A stretch of 64,000 nucleotides of DNA. Source: Bacillus gobiensis (lineage in GTDB: Bacteria > Bacillota > Bacilli > Bacillales > Bacillaceae). The notes beneath the pieces were generated by a model that saw only the letters and a list, made by a program, of their open reading frames with translations, had not been told where the DNA came from and did no database searches. The translations under genes and the position numbers were made by a program. The stretch covers positions 3,039,917 through 3,103,916 of the forward strand of contig NZ_CP012600.1 of the NCBI RefSeq assembly GCF_001278705.1. The letters run 5' to 3'. Numbering within the stretch: position 1 is the first letter of the stretch; the number at the start of each line of letters is the position of its first letter. Positions 46,596 through 55,277 of the stretch are shown piece after piece.

Positions 46596-47272
46596 TCAGT
46601 TTCATTAGTCTTCTTGCTACAGTCGCCCTATATATCGTAATGAAAAAGGTATATAAAAAACACCCAAGGTTTTATACTTCCCCACTATTAGTTACACCGT
46701 TGTTTTTAGTGGCTGGATTACTCCTTATGGAAACATCTTATGAGGATTACAATAAAGGCGGGCAGCTTTTAACAAATATGCTCCAGCCTGCGACGATTGC
46801 CTTTGCTATACCGCTTTACAAATATTATCCGGTATTAAAAAAATACGCGGTGGAAATTTTGTTCAATGTTGCACTGGGTTCTATATTAGCAATTCTCTCG
46901 ACGATAGTGATCGCAAAATTACTCAACCTTGGTACAGATTTAATTGAAAGCATGATGCCGCGTTCTGTTACGACGCCTATTGCAATGGACGTTTCTAAAA
47001 TGATCGGGGGAATTCCCGCAATTACGGCTGTATTCGTCATCCTGACCGCTATTTTCGGTTCCGTCATCGGTCCGCTTGTCATACGCTATTTCCGAATCGA
47101 TAACGAAATCGCCAGAGGAGTGCTTCTCGGAACGAGTGCCCACGGAGCAGGGACATCCAAAGCTTTTGAACTTAGCTCTGTGTCCGGTACCATCTCCAGC
47201 ATATCAATGATTCTGGCAGCAATTATCACGCTATGTGCCGCTCCATTTTTAGTAACGATGATTTCATGGTAA
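46589..47272 (+). CDS. ywbG: CidB/LrgB-type membrane protein YwbG
   Basis: This 227-residue LrgB/CidB family protein has six or more helices. Hallmarks are LQPATIAFAIPLYKYYPVLKKY near residue 65, MPRSVTTPIAMDVSKMIGGIPAITAVFVI near 120 and GTSAHGAGTSKAFE near 180. It works with the holin-like YwbH; recent work on relatives supports transport of pyruvate or similar acids. It is translationally coupled to ywbH and closed by a terminator. Confidence 0.93.
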   Translation: MLISFISLLATVALYIVMKKVYKKHPRFYTSPLLVTPLFLVAGLLLMETSYEDYNKGGQLLTNMLQPATIAFAIPLYKYYPVLKKYAVEILFNVALGSILAILSTIVIAKLLNLGTDLIESMMPRSVTTPIAMDVSKMIGGIPAITAVFVILTAIFGSVIGPLVIRYFRIDNEIARGVLLGTSAHGAGTSKAFELSSVSGTISSISMILAAIITLCAAPFLVTMISW

Positions 47273-47273
47273 A

Positions 47274-47312
47274 AAAGCCATTTTGCAACTATAAGCAAAT
47301 GGCTTTTTTTCT
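47274..47312. terminator. Bidirectional terminator ywbG/ABC permease
   Basis: AAAAAGCCATTT and AAATGGCTTTTTTT arms lie between the convergent genes. Confidence 0.85.
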
Positions 47313-47316
47313 TTTG

Positions 47317-48147
47317 TTAATGCACTTGTTTTTCGAACAAAATATGCCTCTCATTCATTTTGGCAATCCGCCACAGCAGCACTGCGCTTCCGGCGATGAT
47401 CAGCAAAGCGATAATCAGGATAATAATAGGACTGAAAAAAAACAAACCGCTCACTTGACTAAGCATTAATCCAATAACAGGCAGCACAATAATCCCACCT
47501 AGCTGCTGAGCCTCCTGAAATCCTTTAACACGGGCTGATATCAATATATTAAATAAGATTGTCAAAATCGTAATCGAAGGCACTATAAGCAAAACAAACA
47601 TCAGCCAGTTTACCGTTAGAAATAAAGTCCCATTAAATTGACGATACGTTAGAAGATTGATCCCTATTGCACTAAGCAAAAATCCTCCTAACGATAAAGT
47701 AATTGCCGGCAAAAAAGCGGCAAGCATCTTCCCGATAAATAAATCCTTGATCGCAATCGGGGAAAATAAAAGACTTTCCAGTGTCCTTTTTTCTTTTTCG
47801 CCGACAAAACTATTCGCCGCAATCAGCATAGAAGTAATCACCGGAACAAGCAGGAACAGAGAAGGCAGCATATAATTCACAAATAGATAAATCACCTGGC
47901 TTTCTTGATTGTCGAGGCTCCTTACAGTCTCCCCGGCCTCCCCCGGTATTTGGCCAATTAGCTTGAGCATTTGGCCCAGCCCGTTCACAGCAGAAAATTT
48001 ATCAGTTTGGAGAAGATATACGACTACGCTCGGCATTAGTACACAAAGTACCGCCGGCAAAATCACCATCGGCAGCCAGATCTGTTTAATCGCCAAGATC
48101 GACTTTATATCTTTTTTGGCGATAATCCACACTATTTTTTTATCCAT
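47317..48147 (-). CDS. ABC-2 type permease
   Basis: This 276-residue membrane subunit of an ABC exporter has six helices, a large extracytoplasmic loop after helix 1 (about residues 45-80), and NSFVGEKEKRTLESLLFSPI near residue 115, the coupling-helix motif of NatB/ABC-2 permeases. The ATG at 48147 has AGGAGG. It overlaps the upstream ATPase gene by eight bases, so they form one exporter. The substrate cannot be named; sodium, drugs or peptides are all exported by relatives. Confidence 0.85.
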   Translation of the reverse strand: MDKKIVWIIAKKDIKSILAIKQIWLPMVILPAVLCVLMPSVVVYLLQTDKFSAVNGLGQMLKLIGQIPGEAGETVRSLDNQESQVIYLFVNYMLPSLFLLVPVITSMLIAANSFVGEKEKRTLESLLFSPIAIKDLFIGKMLAAFLPAITLSLGGFLLSAIGINLLTYRQFNGTLFLTVNWLMFVLLIVPSITILTILFNILISARVKGFQEAQQLGGIIVLPVIGLMLSQVSGLFFFSPIIILIIALLIIAGSAVLLWRIAKMNERHILFEKQVH

Positions 48148-49042
48148 TGTTTCTCCTCCTGACTTCAAAATAAACTGATTCCAAGCTCAAGTTTTCAATA
48201 GAAGCAGAATGTACCCATGTTTTTTCTAAAATGGTTTTTAACAGCGGTGAAATATCATTTTTTGATTGAAGGGTAAACAGGATAGTCGACTCATTTATGC
48301 GCTCAACCGGATAGCCAAACCAAATTGTTCCTTCAACCTTTAATCCGGTTTCTAGTTTCAGCTTGATACCTGTTTGAAACGTCTCCTCCAATTCACGAAG
48401 AGCTCCTTCTGCCAAAACCCGGCCATTCTCCATAAATATATATGAATCGCAAATATCCTCCAATTGGTGCAGGACATGAGAACAGATCAATATCGTTGTC
48501 TTTTCATTTTGATTTAGCTTCTTTAAATAATGCATCACGTCTCTTATTCCATCTGGATCCAGGCCATTTGTCGGCTCATCGAGAAACAATAGCGCCGGCT
48601 TATGAAGTAAAGCTTTCGCAAGTGCAAGCCTCTTTTTCATCCCCGTGCTGTAAGCGCCAACCATTTTTGTTCGATGGTCGTAAAGGTCAAACTCATTCAG
48701 CAATTCACGAACACGTTCCTTTACTTTTCTAATACCGTACACCTCTCCGAAAAAAGTCAGATTGTCTTCACCGCTCATTTCATGATAGAGTCCGGCACTT
48801 TCGGTTACTATCCCGCTCATTTGGCGAATCGTGTGTCCATCGATTGTTGAGCTAAAGCCGTTGATGGACATTTCCCCTCGATCAGGCAGGATCACTCCAT
48901 TTAACAGCCGAATCATCGTCGTTTTGCCAGATCCGTTCGGTCCGAGCAGGCCGACAATCTTTCCATTTTCGATTGTAAAATTCATCCCTGTCAGAACAGG
49001 CTGTGTCCCGTATGTTTTATGGATATCTTTCACAGTAATCAA
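48140..49042 (-). CDS. ABC transporter ATP-binding protein
   Basis: This 300-residue ABC ATPase has Walker A GPNGSGKTT (residues 34-42), signature YSTGMKKRLALA near 131, Walker B LLFLDEPTNGLDP near 151 and the H-loop Ile-Cys-Ser-His near 187. An extra C-terminal domain of about 90 residues is typical of the DrrA/NatA/CcmA-type exporters. It is the first gene of a two-gene exporter operon. The upstream 77 bases lead to the terminator of the ywbD transcript. Confidence 0.9.
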   Translation of the reverse strand: MITVKDIHKTYGTQPVLTGMNFTIENGKIVGLLGPNGSGKTTMIRLLNGVILPDRGEMSINGFSSTIDGHTIRQMSGIVTESAGLYHEMSGEDNLTFFGEVYGIRKVKERVRELLNEFDLYDHRTKMVGAYSTGMKKRLALAKALLHKPALLFLDEPTNGLDPDGIRDVMHYLKKLNQNEKTTILICSHVLHQLEDICDSYIFMENGRVLAEGALRELEETFQTGIKLKLETGLKVEGTIWFGYPVERINESTILFTLQSKNDISPLLKTILEKTWVHSASIENLSLESVYFEVRRRNNG

Positions 49043-49119
49043 TCCCCGAACACCTCTTTATTTGTTTTTCTATTTATTAGACGCTCTTTATTAGATGATC
49101 GTTTTTGATTTTTGAAGTT

Positions 49120-49162
49120 TAAAAAGAGGATGGCTCCGGCACGGCTGGCCGAGTCATCCTCA
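49120..49162 (-). terminator. Terminator downstream of ywbD and the TTGCAC array
   Basis: GAGGATGACTCGGC and GCCGGAGCCATCCTC arms (a few mismatches) are followed on the minus strand by TTTTT. The transcript from ywbD would therefore include the repeat array as 3' untranslated RNA. Confidence 0.75.
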
Positions 49163-49284
49163 AGTGGGATTGTTTAGGTCGGAAATTGCATAGTTCGATT
49201 GGTGTTACTCCTATATAGTAGACAGTTTATTATGCATACTTCTTAAGGATCGATATAAACGGAAAAAATCGCCGGTGCCTGCTT

Positions 49285-49420
49285 AATTGCACAGTTGCGT
49301 ATCTTTATTGCACAGTGAACTTAATTAATTGCACAATTTCTTTATTTTATTGCACAGTAGAGCCTATTAATTGCACGATTCCACAACTTTTTTGCACAGA
49401 ATGCCCGCTTTATTGCACAA
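49285..49420 (+). repeat. TTGCAC array 2: 7 hexamers at exact 21-bp period
   Basis: TTGCAC starts at 49287, 49308, 49329, 49350, 49371, 49392 and 49413, every step being exactly 21 bp. The 15-base spacers are A+T-rich and unlike each other and unlike those of the array at 8.9-9.2 kb; mostly an A or T before the hexamer is shared. The array lies between the stop of ywbD and the terminator of its transcript, with the hexamers on the strand opposite to ywbD. It has no coding potential: frames contain stops. Confidence 0.95.
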
Positions 49421-49439
49421 TTAATCCGCACCGTGACAT

Positions 49440-50627
49440 CTACTGCACCTGAAAGAAGACCACCTTCAAATAATTTCCCTCTGGAAAAGCTTTCGTTGTT
49501 TTAAAATCATCAGGCAACGAAAATTCCTCGAGAATACGATAGCGACGGTTTGATTCTTTACACGCAGTCTCGATAAAACCTTTGAATTTAGCCATGCTGA
49601 TTAAGCTCGTGTTCGAAGAAGCGATGACAATACCTTTTTTTGCAGTAATCGAGACGGCGTCCTTGATTAACTGCTTGTAATCCTTTTGGGAACTGAACGT
49701 ACGTTTTTTTGTTCTCGCAAAAGAGGGCGGATCCAAAATCACGAGATCATACGCCAGGTTTTTCTTCACGGCATAGCCAAAGTAGTCGAACACGTCCATC
49801 ACTTTGATTTCTTGTGTATCAGGATCAATGCCATTGGCGAGAAATTGCTCTTTCGTTTTTGGCAGGCTTCTGTTTGCCACATCGACACTCGTTGTTTTCA
49901 CAGCTCCACCTAGGGCCGCAGCTACAGAAAAAGCTCCCGTATAAGAAAACGTATTTAACACGGTTTTTCCGTTTGCATACTTGTCGCGAATCGTTTTTCT
50001 GACGTTGCGTTGATCGAGAAAAATGCCTGTCATCGCACCCTCGTTCAAATCGACCGCATAACGGATGCCGTTTTCTTTAATTAACAGCGGAAAATCTCCT
50101 CGTTCTCCTTTGACAAAGTCATCTTCCTCTACGTATTGGCCGGCTTTATCAAACCGTTTTTTCTGATAAATCCCTTTGTACTCCACAAGCTCATCCATTG
50201 CTTTTAGCAGATATGAACGAAATTCGTAGATGCCCTTGCTGTACCATTGAATTAAATAATAGCCACCATAGAAGTCAATCGTCACTCCGCCGATACCGTC
50301 ACCCTCGGCATTAAACACCCGAAACGCGGTCGTATCTGGGTTATCATATAGAGGCTTTCTCTCCTTTATCGACTTTTGGAGCTTCCTCTTAAAAAACGCT
50401 GTATCAAACTCTTCACCGGCGTCATTCGTGAGAACCCAGCCAATCCCTTTGTTTTGAATGCCGTAATAGCCCTTGCCGATAAAGCGGTTTTGCTCGTCAA
50501 CCAGCTTAAGAACGTTCCCTTCCTCTATTGATTCACTCAAATGATTTACCACATCTTTTGTTATCAAGGGATAGCCTTGCTTAAACTTTTTCACTGCTTT
50601 TGTTTTCAAGGATACTGTATGTTCCAC
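49440..50627 (-). CDS. ywbD: Class I SAM-dependent rRNA methyltransferase (RlmI-like), YwbD
   Basis: This 395-residue protein has an N-terminal PUA domain (residues about 10-75, KKFKQGYPLITKDVV) and a C-terminal Rossmann methyltransferase domain. SAM-binding and catalytic motifs are VLNTFSYTGAFSVAAALGGA, SVDVANRSL and the 5-methylcytosine-type active site DPPSFARTKKR. This is the RlmI family, which methylates a 23S rRNA cytosine. I place the start at GTG 50627, giving the usual length. A longer frame to 50774 would overlap the divergent VOC gene. B. subtilis ywbD is the counterpart. Confidence 0.88.
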   Translation of the reverse strand: MEHTVSLKTKAVKKFKQGYPLITKDVVNHLSESIEEGNVLKLVDEQNRFIGKGYYGIQNKGIGWVLTNDAGEEFDTAFFKRKLQKSIKERKPLYDNPDTTAFRVFNAEGDGIGGVTIDFYGGYYLIQWYSKGIYEFRSYLLKAMDELVEYKGIYQKKRFDKAGQYVEEDDFVKGERGDFPLLIKENGIRYAVDLNEGAMTGIFLDQRNVRKTIRDKYANGKTVLNTFSYTGAFSVAAALGGAVKTTSVDVANRSLPKTKEQFLANGIDPDTQEIKVMDVFDYFGYAVKKNLAYDLVILDPPSFARTKKRTFSSQKDYKQLIKDAVSITAKKGIVIASSNTSLISMAKFKGFIETACKESNRRYRILEEFSLPDDFKTTKAFPEGNYLKVVFFQVQ

Positions 50628-50696
50628 AATTGCTTCATTCCAATCAAATATGTTGCCTTTATCGTACCATATTTTCTGAATTTCATTCTTGACGAT

Positions 50697-50713
50697 TGGT
50701 ATAATAGTGCAAG
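50697..50713 (+). promoter_or_regulatory. Extended -10 promoter abutting the ywbC start
   Basis: TGGTATAAT at 50697-50705 is an extended -10 element. The ATG of the VOC gene is at 50714, so transcription should begin within a base or two of the start codon, giving a leaderless mRNA. No RBS is seen in these bases. Confidence 0.6.
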
Positions 50714-51076
50714 ATGAAACTGAAAGGAGCAACTGTCGCTGTTTATGTAGAAGATCAGCAGAAGGCGAAAACATTCTGGACAGAAAAAATGGGCTTTGAA
50801 GTCACTGCCGAACATCCTATGGGACCTCATGCGTTCTGGCTTGAAGTGGCTCCTAGACATGCGGAATCAAAACTCGTACTCTATCCGAGATCGATGATTG
50901 AAGGTTACGAAACGAAACAGGCCTCCATCGTATTTGAAACCGAAAATATTGAAGAATTTTATGAAGAAATGAAGAAAAATGGTGTCGAACTTCTCAGCGA
51001 ACCGCAAAAAATGCAATGGGGTACGTTTGTTCAATTCAAAGATCCGGATGGCAACGAGTTTTTATTAAGAGGATAA
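50714..51076 (+). CDS. ywbC: VOC (glyoxalase/bleomycin resistance) family protein, YwbC position
   Basis: This 120-residue single-chain VOC protein has two beta-alpha-beta-beta-beta modules: KGATVAVYVEDQQKAKTFWTEKMGF opens the first, and MQWGTFVQFKDPDGNEFLLRG closes the second with the metal-ligand Glu and the usual DPDGN turn. Metal ligands are compatible with a lyase or dioxygenase-like activity, but the substrate is unknown. The start is unusual: there is no RBS and the -10 element ends eight bases before the ATG. Naming follows the position divergent from ywbD. Confidence 0.75.
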   Translation: MKLKGATVAVYVEDQQKAKTFWTEKMGFEVTAEHPMGPHAFWLEVAPRHAESKLVLYPRSMIEGYETKQASIVFETENIEEFYEEMKKNGVELLSEPQKMQWGTFVQFKDPDGNEFLLRG

Positions 51077-51125
51077 TTAAAAGAAGGGGATATATTCGAT
51101 TTCTTTTTAGGATATATCCCTGCCT

Positions 51126-51626
51126 TTAAGTGGTACTGGAGCTTGCCGCCGCAGCATTTTGATTTTGCATCTTACCTACTCCCATAACGATTGCAATCAT
51201 TTCCTCTAAATACCCATCGTTTATTACGTGCAGTTTATATGCCGGTGATGAAAAGAAGTGGCTTACTCGTTCAAATTTGGCAGCTAACGTACCTTTGTCA
51301 TCTAAAATATCGTACTCTTTCGATAAAGCTTCTGATTCGATTGAATATTTTATTTCGCCATTTGGTTTGAAGTAGTGATATTTTTTAGAGAATAGTGTAA
51401 ATTTCTGTTTTAGCATTCCGAGTTTGTTATCGTTCGCATCCGATACAGTCCAGTGAGCAAAAAAGCCCATTTTTCCTTTTACCAATTCCTGCTGTTCTGC
51501 ATCCATTACCGATAAAGTCGACGTAAACACATTTTTCAAATCCAAATACCCCGTCGTTTCTTTGTTCTCATTATATATTTCGGTGATTCCCGCAGAAAAT
51601 AAGTTGTCGGAAAAATATCTGATCAT
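51126..51626 (-). CDS. Tubby/LURP-one-like beta-barrel protein, uncertain
   Basis: I only tentatively recognise this 166-residue protein. It is rich in beta-strand patterns and aromatic residues (KKYHYFKPNGEIKYSIESEAL, EYDILDDKGTLAAKFERVSHFFSSPAYKLHV), with a pattern of strands alternating with short turns as in LURP-one/YxjI and tubby C-terminal-like folds. It ends in a low-complexity NQNAAAASSSTT tail. There is no signal peptide. The gene is followed by the convergent VOC gene and preceded by a small membrane protein gene. Confidence 0.5.
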   Translation of the reverse strand: MIRYFSDNLFSAGITEIYNENKETTGYLDLKNVFTSTLSVMDAEQQELVKGKMGFFAHWTVSDANDNKLGMLKQKFTLFSKKYHYFKPNGEIKYSIESEALSKEYDILDDKGTLAAKFERVSHFFSSPAYKLHVINDGYLEEMIAIVMGVGKMQNQNAAAASSSTT

Positions 51627-51672
51627 TAAATCACCCCTCTATTACATTTTACGAGCGAATGCAATGAAAGTT

Positions 51673-51891
51673 TCACTCTTTTTTTCGATTAAAAATATAT
51701 AGAACAACAGCTGCGGCTATTGCGAAAATTATCAATTCTGCCAGATCAAGACGAAAATCAAGCAAAGTATTTATACCTTTAACGAATAATATCCATATGA
51801 AACAAATGGTGAAAGAACTCAAAATGAATACTTTGAACCATCTAGGAATAGAAAGCCAATATTTTAATAATTTCTGCGAAAATTTCCCCAT
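51673..51891 (-). CDS. Small two-helix membrane protein
   Basis: This 72-residue protein has a basic amphipathic N-terminus (GKFSQKLLKYWLSIPRW), two hydrophobic segments (about 18-37 and 46-66) and a NRKKE tail. A GAGGGTGG RBS precedes the ATG. I know no family. It lies just upstream of, and in the same direction as, the beta-rich protein at 51126, with which it may form an operon. Confidence 0.6.
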   Translation of the reverse strand: MGKFSQKLLKYWLSIPRWFKVFILSSFTICFIWILFVKGINTLLDFRLDLAELIIFAIAAAVVLYIFNRKKE

Positions 51892-52082
51892 TTGATTTCC
51901 ACCCTCTTCATAATTCTCTTATTTCATAACCTCCGTTAGGTATGAATACAACAGTAAAAATATCGTTAAGATGAGGTCGAACCACATGCTTGTTAGGAAA
52001 ACAAAGTGAAAAGTGCCTCTTCAAAAAGAAACACTTTTTTCTAGTAAACATATCTATTTTTCTTCTGTTGTGATCTAAATCC

Positions 52083-52811
52083 TCACAATACCTTGCTTAA
52101 AAAAGACTTGGTCCGTTCATGCTGCGGATTCGAAAACAATTCAATCGGTTTATTTTCTTCAACAATGTACCCGCCGTCCATAAAGATGACGCGGTCACCA
52201 ACCTCTCTTGCAAAGCCCATTTCGTGGGTCACAACAACCATTGTCATCCCTTCATTTGCAAGCTGTTTCATTACTTCAAGGACATCGCCGACCATTTCTG
52301 GGTCAAGCGCAGAGGTAGGTTCATCAAATAGAAGCACCTTGGGCTCCATTGCGAGTGCGCGTGCAATTGCGACACGTTGTTTTTGGCCGCCTGACAGCTG
52401 GCTTGGATAGCTTCCTGCTTTTTCCTTCAAACCGACCTTATCCAAAAGCTCAAGGGCCATTTTTTCCGCCGACGATTTATCAGCAGAACGTACTTTAATC
52501 GGTGCAAGCGTGATGTTTTCTAGGACCGTTTTATGAGGAAACAAATTAAAATGCTGGAACACCATGCCAACGTCCTGCCTCACAGCGTTAATATTAATCT
52601 TAGGATCCGTAATAACATGTCCGTTTACGATCACTTCGCCTGATGTAATCTCCTCAAGTTTGTTCAAGCAGCGGAGAAACGTGCTTTTTCCAGAGCCGGA
52701 AGGGCCAATTACGCACACAACTTCTTTTTCTTCAATTAATGCATTAATATCTTTGAGCACTTCATTGCTTCCGAAAGATTTTTTTAAGTTTTTTACAGTA
52801 ATCATGCTCAT
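52083..52811 (-). CDS. Polar amino acid ABC transporter ATP-binding protein, orphan
   Basis: This 242-residue GlnQ/HisP-type ATPase has Walker [10 protein letters not shown] (residues 34-42), Q-loop [17 protein letters not shown], signature [15 protein letters not shown] and Walker [16 protein letters not shown]-loop in VVTHEMGFA. Such ATPases normally sit beside a permease and a binding protein; neither is present here. The start region reads AAGGAG, then ATG-TAG, then ATGAGCATG. The ATG with ideal RBS spacing is thus immediately followed by a stop and the coding start is six bases further. It may serve permeases encoded elsewhere or be the remnant of a larger operon. Confidence 0.88.
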   Translation of the reverse strand: MSMITVKNLKKSFGSNEVLKDINALIEEKEVVCVIGPSGSGKSTFLRCLNKLEEITSGEVIVNGHVITDPKININAVRQDVGMVFQHFNLFPHKTVLENITLAPIKVRSADKSSAEKMALELLDKVGLKEKAGSYPSQLSGGQKQRVAIARALAMEPKVLLFDEPTSALDPEMVGDVLEVMKQLANEGMTMVVVTHEMGFAREVGDRVIFMDGGYIVEENKPIELFSNPQHERTKSFLSKVL

Positions 52812-52910
52812 CTACATTCAAATCTCCTTTTTAAATAGAAACTTAAGAGAATCTGCTCCGATTTCAATATGTCTATTTTACTATAGCACGTTTAAACATG
52901 TCTGCATTAA

Positions 52911-52942
52911 AAAACAGACGACTGTGTTTCGTCGTCTGTTTT
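52911..52942. terminator. Terminator between GNAT and glnQ-like genes
   Basis: AAAACAGACGAC and GTCGTCTGTTTT arms form a 12-bp stem with an eight-base loop after the acetyltransferase stop. Confidence 0.88.
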
Positions 52943-52950
52943 AATAGGAA

Positions 52951-53469
52951 TTAGCCGGCACTTTCTTGCTTGACCAACAGCTTTTCATAGCATACAAACA
53001 ATTTCTCTCTGCCGAAATCCACTGTTCCAATTTCTTTAAAGCCCAATTTTAAGTAAAGCTTCATCGCACCCGTATTCTCAGAATATGTATCAAGCCGAAT
53101 CTGTTTGTAGCCGTTGTCTATCGCAAACTCTTCAGAAGATGCTATTATTTTTTTCGCTACTCCTTTACCTTGAGAATCAGGATGCACGACCAAACGATGA
53201 ACATTTAGAGATGGTTCACTTTTCAAGGTCCAATTGACTTCATCCCATTCCTTATCCTGAAATTCGTCTAATACAATGGCTCCATAGATTTGTCCATCTT
53301 CCTCCATGACAAATAAGCATTGCCTGTCAATATCTTGCAGGAGGATTTCTTTGGTTGGATAGTTGTGATCCCATTGATAGAGACCTTTATTATTCATCTG
53401 CCGAACTGCAGCATCATACATATCAATGATTTTATTTGCTTCTGATTTAATTGCCTTGCGAAACTTCAT
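52951..53469 (-). CDS. GNAT family N-acetyltransferase
   Basis: This 172-residue GNAT enzyme carries the acetyl-CoA pyrophosphate loop VHPDSQGKGVAKKII (motif A) near residue 96, then LDTYSENTGAMKLYLKLGFKEIG (motif B), in a full-length domain. Preceding strands (CLFVMEEDGQIYGAIVLDEF) fit the family. Acceptor unknown. A terminator closes it; the gene appears single. Confidence 0.85.
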   Translation of the reverse strand: MKFRKAIKSEANKIIDMYDAAVRQMNNKGLYQWDHNYPTKEILLQDIDRQCLFVMEEDGQIYGAIVLDEFQDKEWDEVNWTLKSEPSLNVHRLVVHPDSQGKGVAKKIIASSEEFAIDNGYKQIRLDTYSENTGAMKLYLKLGFKEIGTVDFGREKLFVCYEKLLVKQESAG

Positions 53470-53621
53470 TTCGTCTTTTCACTCTCCAAATCAATCAACT
53501 ATTATGGTTATTATACCTTATCATAAATTATTCATTCTGTATCGCCGCACGTTTTTATCTAACAATGGCTTCCAAAATGTGATCCACCGAAGATTATGTT
53601 ACATAAAATCACAGAATCTTT

Positions 53622-53637
53622 GTGCAATTATTTGCAC
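53622..53637. promoter_or_regulatory. Inverted TTGCAC pair upstream of the amidohydrolase
   Basis: GTGCAA-TTAT-TTGCAC is an inverted repeat of the same hexamer that builds the two 21-bp arrays. It lies about 120 bp before the amidohydrolase start, a reasonable operator position. Confidence 0.45.
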
Positions 53638-53753
53638 TATTCTATAGTTGCTTTAGGGACTAGAAAGCCACTATCATTCTGAAGGCTGCCGTCTTGTCAG
53701 CAGCAATTCAACTAGCTAGGAAAAATAAATATCTTTTTATAAGGAGTCTTCTT

Positions 53754-55124
53754 GTGATGATTCATTCATTGAGTTTAATCAATGTAAAATTACCGATGAA
53801 CGACGAAAAACATTTGTATTCATTATCGGTCGAAAATGGACAGTGGACGTCCATTAATAAGCAGGATGATCTTATCTTTACACCAGATGCTGTTCCTATC
53901 GATTCAATGACCGGAATAGGCGAAAATGAGAAGAAGTTGGATTTGCAAGGAAAGGTGCTCCTCCCCGGTCTTATAGATGCTCACATGCATCTGGATAAAT
54001 CGTTTTGCCTGCCGCAAGTGAGAAATAAGTCGGGTACATTGTGGGAAGCTGTACAGAATTATTCTGAAGCTGTTCCCGCTTTTTCCAAGGAAGAAATTAA
54101 ATTGCGTATTATGCGCTCAGCACTTCAAGCCGTGTCGTTCGGAACGACTGCCATTCGAACTCACCTCGACTTTCATGTGAAATACGGATCGGCTGTCGCC
54201 CTTCGAACCGTTGAGGCTGCATTGGAAGCAAAGGAGGCTTTATCTCCTTACGTTGACCTTCAACTGTTTCCGCTTACGCCCATTTCCGGATTTAATAGTG
54301 ATGAAATTGAAGTGCTTGAAGAAGCGATACGAATGGGGATGTCTGGAATTGGCGGCGCGCCTCATCTATCGGAGACACCAGAGCAGGACATTGACCGGCT
54401 ATTTCGTCTTGCACAAAAGCATGATTGTCCAATCGACCTCCACACCGACGAAAACGATGATCCTCATGTCCGTACACTCGGGCATATCGCGAAAAGAACG
54501 ATTGATTTCGACTTTTCCGGGCGGGTAACGGTCGACCATTTGTGCTCTTTGGCTTCTATGAGTGACGCTGATGCAGGCTCCCTTATCGAACGAATGACAG
54601 AAGCCAAGATAGATGCCGTGACATTACCGGGGGCCAACCTGTATTTACAAGGTAGGCACGACACGTTTCCAGTTCGACGCGGCATAACTCGAGTCAAAGA
54701 ACTTTTGGCTGCCGGAATCCCGCTGGCAACAGCATCGGACAATATTCACGACCCATTCCACCCTTTTGGCAGGGGCGATCTCATTCAAATCGGACTTTTG
54801 ACAGCGTACGCGGCACATATGGGCAGTCCCGCAGATATTCGAACCCTCCTGCAGATGATCACGGAAATTCCTGCCTCAATCCTTGGGATAGAAGGGTACG
54901 GCGTTCGTGTCGGCAACGAAGCCGATTTCGTCGTATTGGATGGAACAACGCCAGAAGAGCTGTTCACGATGCTTCCTGAACGGCGTTGGATTTATCGGAA
55001 AAACGGTTGGCTGAAGCTGGCCGCCAAACGCGCCGGATGGGTCGATCCTGTATTGGACCGCTACTGGAACGATGCCGAGATAAATTTTCCATTCGGAAAT
55101 AACACTTTTGTCCCGAGAATATAA
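53754..55124 (+). CDS. Amidohydrolase, cytosine deaminase-like
   Basis: This 456-residue metal-dependent amidohydrolase is of the CodA/AtzC type. The first metal pair is HMHLDKS, the second-site His is in DLHTDENDD, another in VDHLCSL, and the final metal Asp is in ASDNIHDPFHPFGRGD, a pattern typical of cytosine and isopropylammelide deaminases. Residues before the barrel form the usual small beta-sandwich and LPGLIDAH linker. The start is GTG 53754 (or the next codon ATG 53757) with AAGGAG. The true substrate is unknown. It opens an accessory stretch not shared with B. subtilis. Confidence 0.85.
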   Translation: MMIHSLSLINVKLPMNDEKHLYSLSVENGQWTSINKQDDLIFTPDAVPIDSMTGIGENEKKLDLQGKVLLPGLIDAHMHLDKSFCLPQVRNKSGTLWEAVQNYSEAVPAFSKEEIKLRIMRSALQAVSFGTTAIRTHLDFHVKYGSAVALRTVEAALEAKEALSPYVDLQLFPLTPISGFNSDEIEVLEEAIRMGMSGIGGAPHLSETPEQDIDRLFRLAQKHDCPIDLHTDENDDPHVRTLGHIAKRTIDFDFSGRVTVDHLCSLASMSDADAGSLIERMTEAKIDAVTLPGANLYLQGRHDTFPVRRGITRVKELLAAGIPLATASDNIHDPFHPFGRGDLIQIGLLTAYAAHMGSPADIRTLLQMITEIPASILGIEGYGVRVGNEADFVVLDGTTPEELFTMLPERRWIYRKNGWLKLAAKRAGWVDPVLDRYWNDAEINFPFGNNTFVPRI

Positions 55125-55215
55125 GTGGAAATCGTTTTTTATTACATATTAGTACGGACATATCTTCAAGGAGACGTAAGCTCTGAAAATACAACGTCAT
55201 GAAAAATAAAATATA

Positions 55216-55259
55216 AAAAGCCAAATTTCTCGCTTATCACACTGAGAAATTTGGCTTTA
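55216..55259. terminator. Bidirectional terminator between convergent genes
   Basis: AAAGCCAAATTTCT and AGAAATTTGGCTTT form a perfect 14-bp stem (55217-55230 and 55245-55258) with a 14-base loop. Confidence 0.85.
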
Positions 55260-55277
55260 GTTACTACATAAACGATC

